NCBI RefSeq assembly: GCF_008017545.1
Contig: NZ_VRTZ01000002.1
Coordinates: forward strand, 558,001 to 622,000
Origin: Homoserinibacter sp. GY 40078
Lineage (GTDB): Bacteria > Actinomycetota > Actinomycetes > Actinomycetales > Microbacteriaceae
Reading direction: 5' to 3'
Length of the DNA: 64,000 bases
In this document: piece by piece, positions 8,240 to 16,831 of the stretch
Position numbering within the stretch: position 1 is the first letter of the stretch
How the letters are laid out: every line of letters starts with the position of its first letter
Notes under the pieces: generated by a model
Seen by the model: the letters and a program-made list of their open reading frames with translations, nothing else
Databases searched by the model: none
Told to the model about the DNA's origin: nothing
Program-made: the position numbers and the translations under genes

Positions 8240-9529
8240 TCAGAACTCCGCGGTCCAGGAGTCCTGGACGGTCGAGAGCATCTCGTCGACCGATTCATCT
8301 CCGGAGAGGTACTTCTGCAACTCGGTGTCGAACTGGCGCATCAGCTCCTCAGAGACCGGGAGTCCCGTGAACTCGTTGGCCGGGTAGCCGCTCTGGTAGA
8401 TCTCGAACGCCTTCTCGAACAGCTCCTTGCCGTCGCCGAACTCGGGAGTCGAGTCAACGTTGCCGGGGAAGGCGTTGGCGATCGTCGAGAGCTCCGAGTT
8501 CACATCGGCGCTCATGAGGTACTCGACGAGCTTGAGCGCCTCGGCCTGGTGGTCGCTGCCGTCGGCGACTCCGATTCCCCACGAGGCGTAGGGGATGCCC
8601 CGCGACCCGTCATATCCATCTTCCGCGGGGATCGCGGCGATGTCGAAGTTGAGGTCGGGGTTGTTCTCCTGGATGAGGTTGATGTGCGAGAGGGAGTCGA
8701 TCATCATGCCGACACGGCCGTTGGTGAACTCCTCGACCTTGTCCTGCTCCTTCATCGTGAACGAGCCGGCGGCGATCACACCGTCGTCCCACAGGGACTT
8801 GACGTATTCGACTGTGCTCGCGACGTCCGCGTTGGTCACGTCGGGCTGGCCGCTGTCGGTCAGCATCGATCCGCCGGATGCCCAGTTCCACGACATGACG
8901 TCGTTCTGGATCCCGTTGGGCGCTTCGAGCGAGAGGGGGAGCACCCATCCGCTTGCGCCGCTGCCGAGGTCGGTGATGGCCTTCGCCGCGGTCTCGAACT
9001 CGGTCCGCGTGCTGGGGACCTGATCGATCCCGGCCTCGCTCAGGAGGTCGGTGTTGACGAAGAGCGGGTAGACGAAGTTGACGACGGGGATCATGTAGGT
9101 CGCGCCGTCGATCTGAATCTGGCTGGCGAGCTTGCTGTCGTCCATGCCCTGCTCGTTCATGAGCGAGGTGAGGTCGGCGATGGCGCCCTGCTTGGCGAAG
9201 TCGCTCACCCATGCGCCGTCGAGACCGACGACATCGGGCATCGTGCCGGATGCGGCACCGGCGAAGAGCTGCTCCTTGGTGGAGGCGTACGGGCCGCTGA
9301 TGAGCTCCACCGTGATGCCGGGGTTGGCCGCCTCGAAGTCGTCCATGATGGACCGCAGCGCGCCCTCGGGCAGCTCGGGCTCCCACCACTGCGCGAATTC
9401 GATGGTCACGTCGCCGTCGGCGTCGCCCGAGTCGGCCGAGCAGCCAGCGGTCATCAGGACCGCGGCGGCAGCGGTCATCGCGCCGACCGCGGTGAGGGCG
9501 GTGCGACGCCCCCGTGTGGATCTGGACAT
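8240..9529 (-). CDS. Extracellular sugar-binding lipoprotein
   Basis: Solute receptor of the CUT1 importer, anchored on the outer face of the membrane. The N-terminus is a lipoprotein signal: arginines (RSTRGRR), a hydrophobic stretch and the lipobox MTAGC. The mature part, with IEFAQWWEPELPEG and FEAANPGITVELI, is typical of the extracellular solute-binding protein family 1. Two adjacent ATG codons exist; the second (9527-9529) lies 5 nt from GAGGAG and is chosen, the first (9530-9532) adds one residue. It is the first gene of the minus-strand sugar operon. The ligand cannot be told from sequence; the downstream enzymes suggest a mannose- or fructose-related sugar. Confidence 0.92.
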   Translation of the reverse strand: MSRSTRGRRTALTAVGAMTAAAAVLMTAGCSADSGDADGDVTIEFAQWWEPELPEGALRSIMDDFEAANPGITVELISGPYASTKEQLFAGAASGTMPDVVGLDGAWVSDFAKQGAIADLTSLMNEQGMDDSKLASQIQIDGATYMIPVVNFVYPLFVNTDLLSEAGIDQVPSTRTEFETAAKAITDLGSGASGWVLPLSLEAPNGIQNDVMSWNWASGGSMLTDSGQPDVTNADVASTVEYVKSLWDDGVIAAGSFTMKEQDKVEEFTNGRVGMMIDSLSHINLIQENNPDLNFDIAAIPAEDGYDGSRGIPYASWGIGVADGSDHQAEALKLVEYLMSADVNSELSTIANAFPGNVDSTPEFGDGKELFEKAFEIYQSGYPANEFTGLPVSEELMRQFDTELQKYLSGDESVDEMLSTVQDSWTAEF

Positions 9530-9557
9530 CATGTCTCCTCTTTGAGAATGCTGTTTT

Positions 9558-9575
9558 ACGCGCTTCGATGCGCGT
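9558..9575. promoter_or_regulatory. Inverted repeat in sugar-operon leader (candidate operator)
   Basis: ACGCGC-N6-GCGCGT perfect palindrome, downstream of the predicted transcription start of the sugar operon and upstream of its first gene. The position suits a repressor site; the binding protein is unknown, with the divergent DeoR regulator the obvious candidate. Confidence 0.4.
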
Positions 9576-9592
9576 TTCTGCAATGTCTTGTG

Positions 9593-9621
9593 ATCGTATG
9601 CCGGGTTTTGCGGTCAGTCAA
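9593..9621 (-). promoter_or_regulatory. Sigma-A type promoter of the sugar operon
   Basis: Minus strand TTGACT (9621-9616), 17-nt spacer, TACGAT (9598-9593). Both hexamers are close to the vegetative consensus and the spacing is ideal. Transcription would begin near 9586, giving a leader of about 55-60 nt that carries the palindrome at 9558-9575. Confidence 0.65.
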
Positions 9622-9642
9622 CGACCCTGTGGGGAGAAATCC

Positions 9643-9666
9643 CGGCATTCGGGCCAGTGAATGCCG
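9643..9666. promoter_or_regulatory. Perfect inverted repeat in the deoR/sugar-operon intergenic region
   Basis: CGGCATTC-N8-GAATGCCG, 22 nt upstream of the -35 of the sugar operon and between the divergent genes. A further GAATGC lies at 9546-9551. A candidate site for the DeoR-family regulator or a catabolite regulator. Confidence 0.45.
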
Positions 9667-9759
9667 AGCTGTTACCCAATCGTGACCGTTTGCCGTTTTC
9701 TGCTGATTTCTCGTCATTCGGCTGAGGTGATGTCGCTTTCCTGCGGTTATGTGCTAGGC

Positions 9760-10593
9760 ATGTCCAACATGAGCGAGTCCACTGAGAAGGGTCGGCGACT
9801 GCCCGCCGGGCGCAAAGCGGACCTCGCCGCGTACGTTGCGGCCGCGGGCCAGGTCACCGTCGGCGACCTCGCTGCACGGTTCGGAGTCTCCATCGACACG
9901 GTGCGCCGTGACCTCGATCAGCTCGACCGCGAGGGGGTTCTCGTCCGTACGCACGGCGGGGCCGTGAGCGTGCAGGAGGGTGAGCGCAACGACCGCGAGC
10001 TCGACGTGCGCCTCCGGATGCACCCCGCCGAGAAGGAGAAGATCGCGCGGGTCGCCGCGGGTCTCGTCGAGAACGGTTCCGTGATCATGCTGAACGGGGG
10101 CACCACGACCATCGCGGTCGCGCGGGCCCTTCGTGATCACCGGGATCTCACGATCGCCACGAACAATCTGCGGATCCCGTCCGAGGTGTCGCCCAAGGCG
10201 TTCCGTGATCTCTACATCTTCGGCGGCGCCGTACGCTCGATCACCCAGGCGACGACCGGACCTGTGGCGTTCACCATGACGCCGGGCGGCCTCGAGGTCG
10301 AGATCCGGTGCGACCTGGCGCTGATCGCCGTCGGAGGCGTTGCCGAGTCCGGATACTCTACGAGCAACCTCGGAGACGGGGCGATGATGTCGGAGATGAT
10401 CCAGCGGGCCACTCGGACCGCGATCCTCGCCGACTCGAGCAAGTTCGGCCGTCGCCTCTTCGCACAGGTCGCTCCGCTCGACGGCGTGGATTATCTGATC
10501 AGCGACCTCATGCCGGAGCCCGATCTCGCCGCGGCCCTTCAACAGGCCGGGGTGACGATCCTCACCCCCGAGAGCGCGACGACGGCGCGATAG
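9760..10593 (+). CDS. DeoR/GlpR family transcriptional regulator
   Basis: A sugar-phosphate-sensing repressor, divergent from and presumably controlling the sugar operon. 277 residues: N-terminal winged helix-turn-helix at about 31-55 (VGDLAARFGVSIDTVRRDL) with the DeoR signature VRTHGGAV, then the DeoR C-terminal sensor domain with MLNGGTTT (phosphate-binding type loop). The ATG at 9760-9762 was chosen; no ribosome-binding site is seen, but TTATGT at 9747-9752 would start RNA near 9760, consistent with a leaderless message. The alternative ATG at 9769 would shorten it by 3 residues. Its 3' end overlaps the convergent fasR gene by 32 nt. Confidence 0.85.
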   Translation: MSNMSESTEKGRRLPAGRKADLAAYVAAAGQVTVGDLAARFGVSIDTVRRDLDQLDREGVLVRTHGGAVSVQEGERNDRELDVRLRMHPAEKEKIARVAAGLVENGSVIMLNGGTTTIAVARALRDHRDLTIATNNLRIPSEVSPKAFRDLYIFGGAVRSITQATTGPVAFTMTPGGLEVEIRCDLALIAVGGVAESGYSTSNLGDGAMMSEMIQRATRTAILADSSKFGRRLFAQVAPLDGVDYLISDLMPEPDLAAALQQAGVTILTPESATTAR

Positions 10594-11740
10594 CACCCAT
10601 GATCAGGGCCGACTGAAGGATCAGCGCCTCTCGCGCCCCGGTCGCATCCCAGCCGATGATCTCGCTGATGCGCTTGAGGCGATAGCGAACGGTGTTCGCG
10701 TGCACGAAGAGCTCCCGCGCCGTGGCCTCGAGCGAACGGCCGTTGTCGAGATAGGCCCACAACGTCTGCAGGAGTTCGTGCGAGTGGTTCTCGAGCGGGC
10801 TGTAGATCCGCTCGATCAGGGCGACGCGCGCGAGCGGATCGCCCGCGAGCGCACGTTCCGGAAGGAGGTCATCGGCGAGCACAGGTCGAGGCGCGTTCCG
10901 CCACGCCCGCGCGACGGCGAATCCGGCGAGCGCGGCCTTCGCACTTCGGGCGGCTTCGACGAGCGACGCCACCTCGTGCCCGAGCACGAGATGACCGGCA
11001 CCGAACCCGGGCTCGAGCTGACGTGCGATCTCGATGAAGGGAAGCGGATCGTGGACCTCGCCCTCCTCGGGCGGATCGACCCGCCCGATCACGAGGACGA
11101 GACGCGATCCCTGCACTCCGATGAGCACATCCGCGTCGAGGTGCCGGGCGGTCCGGCGGAGCTGGTCGACGTCGAGCATCCGCGGCGCCGTGCCCACGAG
11201 CACCGAGACGGCGCCGTGTCCGTTCCAGCCGAGAGCCGCGACGCGGCTCGGGAGCTCGCTGTCGTACTCGCCCGTGAGGATGGAGTCGACCACGAGCGCC
11301 TCGAGCCGCGCATCCCACAGCCCGCGGGCCTCGGCAGCCCGGGCGTACACGTCGGCCGCCGCGAAGGCGATCTCGCGCGAGTACAGCAGAATCGCCTCGC
11401 GGAGGTCGTCACCGGCGTCGCGGACGCGATCCTCGACGACTTCGACCGTCACCCGGATGAGTTGCAGCGTCTGCTGGAGGCTCACCGAGCGCAGCAGCTC
11501 GCGAGGCGCGGCACCGAACACGTCGGCCGCGATCCACGGGGTCGAGCTCGGGTCGTCGTACCAGGAGATGAACGAGGTGATGCCCGCCTGGGCGACGAGG
11601 CCGACGGCGCTGCGGCGCCCAGGAGGCATCTCGCGATACCACGGAAGGGTCTCGTCGAGGCGCCGAAGCGTCGTCGTCGACAACTCACCCGACAGCGTTC
11701 GCAGCCAGGCGAGCGTCTGTGCCTTCGTCCTCTCCGCCAC
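10562..11740 (-). CDS. fasR: PucR/CdaR-type regulator, FasR-like
   Basis: A 392-residue regulator ending in the PucR-type helix-turn-helix (LLQTLWAYLDNGRSLEATAR and ELFVHANTVRYRLKRISEI, about 322-366). This C-terminus and the position next to aceE match FasR, which in Streptomyces and Mycobacterium activates the adjacent fab operon. Here its target operon has been separated by about 7 kb of sugar genes, yet the regulator is intact. GTG start at 11738-11740, 12 nt after the aceE stop, so the two are probably co-transcribed. The last residues (APSSRSRG) read into the end of the convergent deoR gene, so the C-terminus may have been remade at the insertion junction; that is inference. Confidence 0.85.
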   Translation of the reverse strand: MAERTKAQTLAWLRTLSGELSTTTLRRLDETLPWYREMPPGRRSAVGLVAQAGITSFISWYDDPSSTPWIAADVFGAAPRELLRSVSLQQTLQLIRVTVEVVEDRVRDAGDDLREAILLYSREIAFAAADVYARAAEARGLWDARLEALVVDSILTGEYDSELPSRVAALGWNGHGAVSVLVGTAPRMLDVDQLRRTARHLDADVLIGVQGSRLVLVIGRVDPPEEGEVHDPLPFIEIARQLEPGFGAGHLVLGHEVASLVEAARSAKAALAGFAVARAWRNAPRPVLADDLLPERALAGDPLARVALIERIYSPLENHSHELLQTLWAYLDNGRSLEATARELFVHANTVRYRLKRISEIIGWDATGAREALILQSALIMGAIAPSSRSRG

Positions 11741-11752
11741 CGTGGACCCGGG

Positions 11753-14479
11753 TCAGCTCTCGCCGCCCGCCGATCCGGTCGTCCCGGCGGTGACGTCGTG
11801 CAGCTTGTACTTGTCGATCGCCTGCAGGACGTACGCCGGGTCGATCTGGCCGCGACGGGCGAGCGACTGCAGGGTGCGCACCACGAGCGACGGGCCGTCG
11901 ATCTTGAAGTACCGGCGAGCGGCGGGTCGCGTGTCGCTGAAGCCGAAGTCGTCGGCGCCAAGCGTCGCGTACTCGCCGGGTACCCACGCGCGGATCTGGT
12001 CGGGAACCGCGTGCATGTAGTCGGTCACCGCGAGGAACGGACCCTCCGCGCCGCTCAGCTTCTGCCACACGTAGGGCACCTTCGGCTGCTCGGTGGGGTT
12101 CAGGAAGTTGTGCTCGTCTGCAGCGATGCCGTCGCGGCGCAGTTCGCTCCACGAGGTCACGCTCCATACGTCGGCAGCAACGCCCCAGTCCTTCGCGAGG
12201 AGCTCCTGGGCTTCCAGCGCCCACGGAACCGACACTCCGGATGCGAGCAGCTGGGCCTTCGGGCCGCGCACGGTGGCTTCCTTGAGCTTGTAGATGCCCT
12301 TGAGCAGGCCCTCCACGTCGAGCTCCTCGGGCTCGGCCGGCTGGAGGATCGGCTCGTTGTAGACCGTCAGGTAGTACATGACGTTCGGGCGATCGTGCTG
12401 CCCGCCGTACATGCGCTCGAGGCCGGCGCGGACGATGTGCCCGATCTCGTAGCCGTATGCGGGGTCGTAGCTCACGACCGCCGGGTTCGTCGAGGCGAGC
12501 AGCGGCGAGTGTCCGTCGGCGTGCTGCAGCCCCTCGCCCGTGAGCGTGGTGCGGCCGGCGGTCGCCCCGATGATGAAGCCGCGCGCCATCTGGTCGCCGG
12601 CTGCCCACATCGCGTCACCGGTGCGCTGGAAGCCGAACATCGAATAGAACACGTACACCGGGATGAGCGGCTGGCCGTGCGTCGAGTAGGAGGTGCCGAT
12701 CGCCGTGAACGCGGAGAACGCGCCCGCCTCGTTGATCCCGACATGCACGATCTGCCCCTGCGGGCTCTCCTTGTAGGCCAGGAGCAGCTCGCGGTCGACC
12801 GAGGTGTAGTGCTGACCGTTGGGGTTGTAGATCTTGGCCGTCGGGAAGTAGGCGTCCATTCCGAAGGTGCGCGCCTCATCCGGGATGATCGGCACGATGC
12901 GCTCGCCGATGCCGGGAGCACGCAGCAGGTCCTTCAGGATGCGCGCGAACGCCATCGTGGTGGCGACCTCCTGCTTGCCCGACCCCTTCTTGGCGACGGC
13001 GTAGGCGGAGTCGTCCGGCAGCTGGATGTCCACGTGGCTGCTGCGCCGCTCGGGGAGGTAGCCGCCGAGCTCACGTCGGCGCTCCTGCAGGTACTGAACC
13101 GCCGGGTCGTCCTGACCCGGGTGGTAGTACGGCGGCAGGTAGGGGTTCTCTTCGAGTTGGGCGTCCGAGATGGGGATGCGCAGCTCGTCGCGGAACTGCT
13201 TGAGGTTGTCGAGCGTGAGCTTCTTCATCTGGTGGGTCGCGTTGCGTCCCTCGAAGCTCTTGCCGAGCCCGTAGCCCTTGATGGTCTTCGCGAGGATGAC
13301 GGTCGGCTGACCCTCGTGCTCGACGGCAGCCTTGAAGGCCGCGTAGACCTTGCGGTAGTCGTGCCCACCGCGCTTGAGGTTCCAGATCTGCTCGTCGCTG
13401 TAGCCCTCGACGAGCTTGAGCGCCTCGGGGTCGCGGCCGAAGAAGTTCTCACGCACGTAGGCGCCATCTTCGGTCTTGTAGGTCTGGTAGTCGCCGTCGG
13501 GCGTGACGTTCATCAGGTTCACGAGAGCGCCCGTCGAGTCGCGCGAGAGCAGCTCGTCCCACTCACGACCCCAGACGACCTTGATGACGTTCCAACCTGC
13601 GCCGCGGAAGAAGCTCTCGAGCTCCTGGATGATCTTGCCGTTGCCGCGCACCGGACCGTCGAGCCGCTGCAGGTTGCAGTTGACGACGAACGTCAGGTTG
13701 TCGAGCTTCTCGTTCGCGGCCCACTGGAGCGCACCGCGGCTCTCGACCTCGTCCATCTCGCCGTCACCGAGGAACGCCCACACGCGGCTGTCGCTGCGGT
13801 CCACGATGCCGCGGTTGGTGAGGTACTTGTTGTTCTGCGCCTGCCAGATGGCGTTGATCGGCCCGAGGCCCATCGACACGGTCGGGAACTGCCAGAACTC
13901 GGGCATGAGGCGCGGGTGCGGGTACGAGCTGAGCCCGTGCGGCGCCTTGGACTTCTCCTGTCGGAAGCCGTCGAGGTCGTCTTCCGAGAGACGCCCCTCG
14001 AGGAACGCGCGCGCGTACATGCCGGGGGAGGCGTGGCCCTGGTAGAAGATCTGGTCACCGCCGGAGGGGTGATCCTGTCCCCGGAAGAACCAGTTGTGAC
14101 CCACCTCGTAGAGCGACGAACTGGAGGCGTAGGTCGAGATGTGACCGCCCACGGCGATCTCCGGCCGCTGGGCTCGATGCACCGTGATGGCGGCGTTCCA
14201 GCGGATCCAGCGCCGGTACTGCCGCTCGAGGTCCTCATCTCCGGGGAAATCGGGCTCGTTCTCCGGCGCGATCGTGTTGATGTAGTCGGTGGTCGGCACC
14301 ATGGGAACACCCAGGTGCAGTTCCTTCGATCGCTTCAGCAGGCTGAGCATGACCTCACGGCCACGCTGGTTGCCCTTCTCCTCGACGAGTGCGTCGAGGG
14401 ACTCCTGCCATTCGGCGGTCTCTTCCGGATCCTGGTCGGTGTTGTTCACCGAGTACGGGTCCTGGTCGTTCACCGTCAC
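11753..14479 (-). CDS. aceE: Pyruvate dehydrogenase E1 component, homodimeric type
   Basis: Decarboxylates pyruvate with thiamine diphosphate and reductively acetylates the lipoyl group of E2, linking glycolysis to the citric acid cycle. The 908-residue length fits the single-chain E1 of actinobacteria and proteobacteria. The thiamine diphosphate motif [14 protein letters not shown] begins near residue 238 and is completed by VVNCNLQ. The start is the GTG at 14477-14479. Its E2 and E3 partners are plausibly the lipoyl acyltransferase and lpd encoded at 46957-49807, since actinobacteria often share one E2 between pyruvate and 2-oxoglutarate complexes. It leads into fasR. Confidence 0.95.
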   Translation of the reverse strand: MTVNDQDPYSVNNTDQDPEETAEWQESLDALVEEKGNQRGREVMLSLLKRSKELHLGVPMVPTTDYINTIAPENEPDFPGDEDLERQYRRWIRWNAAITVHRAQRPEIAVGGHISTYASSSSLYEVGHNWFFRGQDHPSGGDQIFYQGHASPGMYARAFLEGRLSEDDLDGFRQEKSKAPHGLSSYPHPRLMPEFWQFPTVSMGLGPINAIWQAQNNKYLTNRGIVDRSDSRVWAFLGDGEMDEVESRGALQWAANEKLDNLTFVVNCNLQRLDGPVRGNGKIIQELESFFRGAGWNVIKVVWGREWDELLSRDSTGALVNLMNVTPDGDYQTYKTEDGAYVRENFFGRDPEALKLVEGYSDEQIWNLKRGGHDYRKVYAAFKAAVEHEGQPTVILAKTIKGYGLGKSFEGRNATHQMKKLTLDNLKQFRDELRIPISDAQLEENPYLPPYYHPGQDDPAVQYLQERRRELGGYLPERRSSHVDIQLPDDSAYAVAKKGSGKQEVATTMAFARILKDLLRAPGIGERIVPIIPDEARTFGMDAYFPTAKIYNPNGQHYTSVDRELLLAYKESPQGQIVHVGINEAGAFSAFTAIGTSYSTHGQPLIPVYVFYSMFGFQRTGDAMWAAGDQMARGFIIGATAGRTTLTGEGLQHADGHSPLLASTNPAVVSYDPAYGYEIGHIVRAGLERMYGGQHDRPNVMYYLTVYNEPILQPAEPEELDVEGLLKGIYKLKEATVRGPKAQLLASGVSVPWALEAQELLAKDWGVAADVWSVTSWSELRRDGIAADEHNFLNPTEQPKVPYVWQKLSGAEGPFLAVTDYMHAVPDQIRAWVPGEYATLGADDFGFSDTRPAARRYFKIDGPSLVVRTLQSLARRGQIDPAYVLQAIDKYKLHDVTAGTTGSAGGES

Positions 14480-14580
14480 CCTTGACCTCTTCCTGATCGT
14501 GTCTGGCCGTGGACGAGTCTATTCCGCTGCGCGAGCGACGGCCTGCACGGCACCGTCAGGCGGCGGCAGCAAACCCGGCG

Positions 14581-14586
14581 TATGAT
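14581..14586 (+). promoter_or_regulatory. -10 element of the peroxiredoxin gene
   Basis: TATGAT, 8 nt upstream of the GTG at 14595, with no ribosome-binding site at normal distance. Predicts a leaderless or near-leaderless mRNA. Confidence 0.45.
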
Positions 14587-14594
14587 CCCTCCTC

Positions 14595-15068
14595 GTGGCT
14601 TTGGAGAACGACACGCAGGCACCCGACTTCGACCTGCCCAACCAATACGGCGAGCATGTGCGGCTGAGCGACTTCCGCGGACGGAAGCCGGTCGCGCTGG
14701 TCTTCTTCCCTCTCGCCTTCTCGAGCACCTGCACGGGTGAGCTGTGCGCCCTCCGCGACAACCTCGCGCTCTTCGCGGATCACGGGGTCGAGCTGCTCGG
14801 CATCTCGGTGGACTCGAAGGCGACGTTGCGTGCCTGGGCTGAAGAGGAAGGCTACGACTTCACGCTGCTGGCCGATTTCTGGCCGCACGGTGCGGTTGCC
14901 AAGGAGTACGGCGTGTTCCTGGAGGAGAAGGGCTTCGCCAACCGGGCGACCTTCGTGATCGACGAGACGGGCATCATCCGGGCCTCCTTCATCACGGCCC
15001 CCGGCGAAGCGCGCTCGCTCGAGGACTATCGCGCCGCGCTCGACCTCGTTCGCCCGGTCTCGGTCTGA
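14595..15068 (+). CDS. Peroxiredoxin, AhpE-like
   Basis: A 157-residue thiol peroxidase of the AhpC/TSA superfamily that reduces peroxides in the cytosol. The peroxidatic cysteine is Cys46 in PLAFSSTCTGELC; Cys51 lies five residues on, as in AhpE-type proteins, and the supporting arginine is in FANRATFVID. No C-terminal resolving domain is seen, so it is probably a 1-Cys enzyme recycled by mycothiol or mycoredoxin. It is divergent from aceE, the neighbourhood AhpE has in mycobacteria. The GTG at 14595 is preceded by TATGAT. Confidence 0.9.
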   Translation: MALENDTQAPDFDLPNQYGEHVRLSDFRGRKPVALVFFPLAFSSTCTGELCALRDNLALFADHGVELLGISVDSKATLRAWAEEEGYDFTLLADFWPHGAVAKEYGVFLEEKGFANRATFVIDETGIIRASFITAPGEARSLEDYRAALDLVRPVSV

Positions 15069-15080
15069 GATCGGGGCGGG

Positions 15081-15764
15081 TCAGCCGATCACGCTGACCG
15101 CCCGCGCGATCACGAGCGCGAGGATCACGAATCCCGACAGCGCCTCCACGAGCATGAGCGACTTCGCCCTCGTGGTGAGGGGCATGGTGTCGGTCGGGCT
15201 GAACGCCATCGTGTTGGTGCTCGAGAAGTACAGGTAGTCGATGAATGCGGGCGTCCAGCCGCTGTTCTTGGACGACCCGGCCGCGACCTCGGCCACGGTG
15301 TCGTGGTCCTCGTCCTGCGGGAAGCGGAAGTCCGCGAGGGGCAGCGCGTCGCGCGGCTCGCGGCGTCGCACGACCGGCCCACCTCGATCGATCTCCCAAT
15401 AGACGAATGCGTACGCGATCACGTTGGTGACCCATACCTGCACGGCTGCGAGCAGGATGCGGCCCGCATCCGAGGAATCCGAGTAGAGGAGGTCGATGAT
15501 CAACTGGACGAGCGCGACCTGATTTGCGAGCAGCAGCAGCAGCGCGAGGCTCAGCCCGGCGACGCGCGACCATCGCGTCTCTCGATTGAGGCGGTGGGGG
15601 TTGAGGGTCACGAGCGCCGCGAGGATGCCGAGGCCGAGAGCGGCGACCACGACGCGGATCCAGATCAGCACGCCGGGCCCCGTGAGGTAGAGGGCGAGAG
15701 CGAGAGCCATCGCCGCCGCCACCGGCCAGCGGTGCTCTGGCTGGGTGCGGAAGCCGTGACTCAC
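15081..15764 (-). CDS. DUF1345-like integral membrane protein
   Basis: Function unknown. 227 residues with about five hydrophobic segments (about 16-34, 39-52, 69-88, 104-122 and 205-222). The C-terminal stretch, FIDYLYFSSTNTMAFSPTDT, then TRAKSLMLVEALSGFVILAL, matches the pattern of DUF1345 membrane proteins, in which a pore-like TxDT segment precedes the last helix. That pore-like look suggests transport or channel activity, but nothing in the sequence proves it. GTG start at 15762-15764 with TAGGCT six bases upstream. Confidence 0.6.
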   Translation of the reverse strand: MSHGFRTQPEHRWPVAAAMALALALYLTGPGVLIWIRVVVAALGLGILAALVTLNPHRLNRETRWSRVAGLSLALLLLLANQVALVQLIIDLLYSDSSDAGRILLAAVQVWVTNVIAYAFVYWEIDRGGPVVRRREPRDALPLADFRFPQDEDHDTVAEVAAGSSKNSGWTPAFIDYLYFSSTNTMAFSPTDTMPLTTRAKSLMLVEALSGFVILALVIARAVSVIG

Positions 15765-15770
15765 GCTCGG

Positions 15771-15776
15771 AGCCTA
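15771..15776 (-). promoter_or_regulatory. -10 element of the DUF1345 gene (leaderless)
   Basis: TAGGCT on the minus strand, exactly 6 nt from the GTG start at 15764; no ribosome-binding site. Predicts transcription starting at the start codon. Confidence 0.45.
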
Positions 15777-15787
15777 GCCCTCGGCGC

Positions 15788-15793
15788 TACGAT
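15788..15793 (+). promoter_or_regulatory. -10 element of tRNA-Val
   Basis: TACGAT, 9 nt upstream of the mature tRNA 5' end. Confidence 0.4.
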
Positions 15794-15802
15794 CGGAGAT
15801 CC

Positions 15803-15875
15803 GGGCCCTTAGCTCAGCTGGAAGAGCACCTCGTTTACACCGAGGGGGTCGGGGGATCGAAACCCTCAGGGCCCA
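15803..15875 (+). tRNA. tRNA-Val (UAC anticodon)
   Basis: Complete cloverleaf. Acceptor GGGCCCT pairs with AGGGCCC, the D arm GCTC/GAGC, and the anticodon stem CCTCG/CGAGG encloses TTTACAC with anticodon TAC (15836-15838). The T stem GGGGG/CCCTC has one G-U pair and the loop is ATCGAAA. The discriminator base is A at 15875. The CCA end is not encoded, so it must be added after transcription. Confidence 0.95.
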
Positions 15876-15916
15876 CGACAGGCGCAGTGGCGCGTACTCG
15901 GACGGAGAGGATCTCT

Positions 15917-16831
15917 GTGGAGGCAGGTCGTGCGCGCGCGACGAGTGCGATCGCAGTCGCTGCTCTGCTGTGGGGAACCACCGGGACGGCGGCGAGTTTC
16001 GTCGATGGCTCGGTGAGCCCGTTCGCCATCGGTGCCGCCACGATGGGGTTCGGTGGATTGCTCCTCGCCCTCACCGCTCCGCGAGCCACTGTGGCGGTGC
16101 TCCGCGACCCGGGATCGCGCCGGTGGGTCGCACTCGGGGCCCTCGGTGTCTTCGTCTACCCGCTCGCCTTCTATTCCGGCATGGATCTCGCGGGAGTCGC
16201 CATCGGCAATGTCGTCGCTCTGGGGACGGGACCGGTGGTCACGGCGGTGCTCGAGCGTGCGATCGACCGGCACCCGCTCTCGCGCGCGTGGGCGATTGCC
16301 ACAGCGTTGGCGATCGCGGGGATGATCCTGCTCGCGACCGCCCGCCATCCGAGTGCGGGCGAAGACGTCGTCGCAGGCGTGCTCCTCGGCCTCACCGCGG
16401 GCATCGCGTACGCGCTTTACACGTTCGCGTCAGCGCGCGCGATCGGCGCCGGGCATGCGTCGCGCGGTGTGGTCGGGGCCGTTTTCGGATGCGGCGCTGT
16501 CGGCCTGGTCCTTGTCCTGATCGTCACGGGCGGGCCGTTGCTCGATGCGCCCGGCTCCTGGCCGATCGTCGGATATCTGGTGCTCGGTCCGATGTTCGTG
16601 GCATATCTCCTGGTGGGGTTCGCGCTGCGGACCCTTCGCTCGTCAGCCGTCGCGACCATCGCCCTCCTCGAGCCCGTGACGGCGACGGTGCTCGCTGTCG
16701 TCGTGGTGGGGGAGCGGCTGGAGCCACTCGCGTGGATCGGAGTCGCGTCGATCCTGATCGGCATCGTCCTCCTGGTCTCGGCCCGTCCTCCCCGGATGCG
16801 CGAAGGTGCGGGCCTAGACTCCGAGCCATGA
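15917..16831 (+). CDS. EamA/DMT family transporter
   Basis: A drug/metabolite-superfamily permease with two EamA repeats (about ten transmembrane helices, 304 residues). The second repeat ends with the typical LEPVTATVLAVVVVGERLEP. The start chosen is the GTG at 15917, which has GGAGAGG six bases upstream; an in-frame GTG at 15887 would lie only 12 nt from the tRNA and has no ribosome-binding site. Its stop overlaps the following gene (ATGA). Substrate unknown; the family exports amino acids and other small metabolites. Confidence 0.85.
   Translation: MEAGRARATSAIAVAALLWGTTGTAASFVDGSVSPFAIGAATMGFGGLLLALTAPRATVAVLRDPGSRRWVALGALGVFVYPLAFYSGMDLAGVAIGNVVALGTGPVVTAVLERAIDRHPLSRAWAIATALAIAGMILLATARHPSAGEDVVAGVLLGLTAGIAYALYTFASARAIGAGHASRGVVGAVFGCGAVGLVLVLIVTGGPLLDAPGSWPIVGYLVLGPMFVAYLLVGFALRTLRSSAVATIALLEPVTATVLAVVVVGERLEPLAWIGVASILIGIVLLVSARPPRMREGAGLDSEP
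16815..16820 (+). promoter_or_regulatory. -10 element inside the end of the EamA gene
   Basis: TAGACT, 7 nt upstream of the ATG at 16828. It fits the leaderless pattern seen elsewhere here and would allow the NCS1 permease to be transcribed independently. Confidence 0.35.

Noticed and set aside
10700-14485. A 1261-codon plus-strand open frame opposite aceE and fasR
   Set aside because: Antisense to two well-supported genes; Arg/Val/Asp-rich translation with no domain. High-GC codon bias commonly opens the opposite frame.
15970-16827. Apparent 286-residue extension of the NCS1 protein
   Set aside because: It lies in an alternative frame of the EamA gene and is Arg/His-rich; the ATG at 16828 fits the ATGA overlap.
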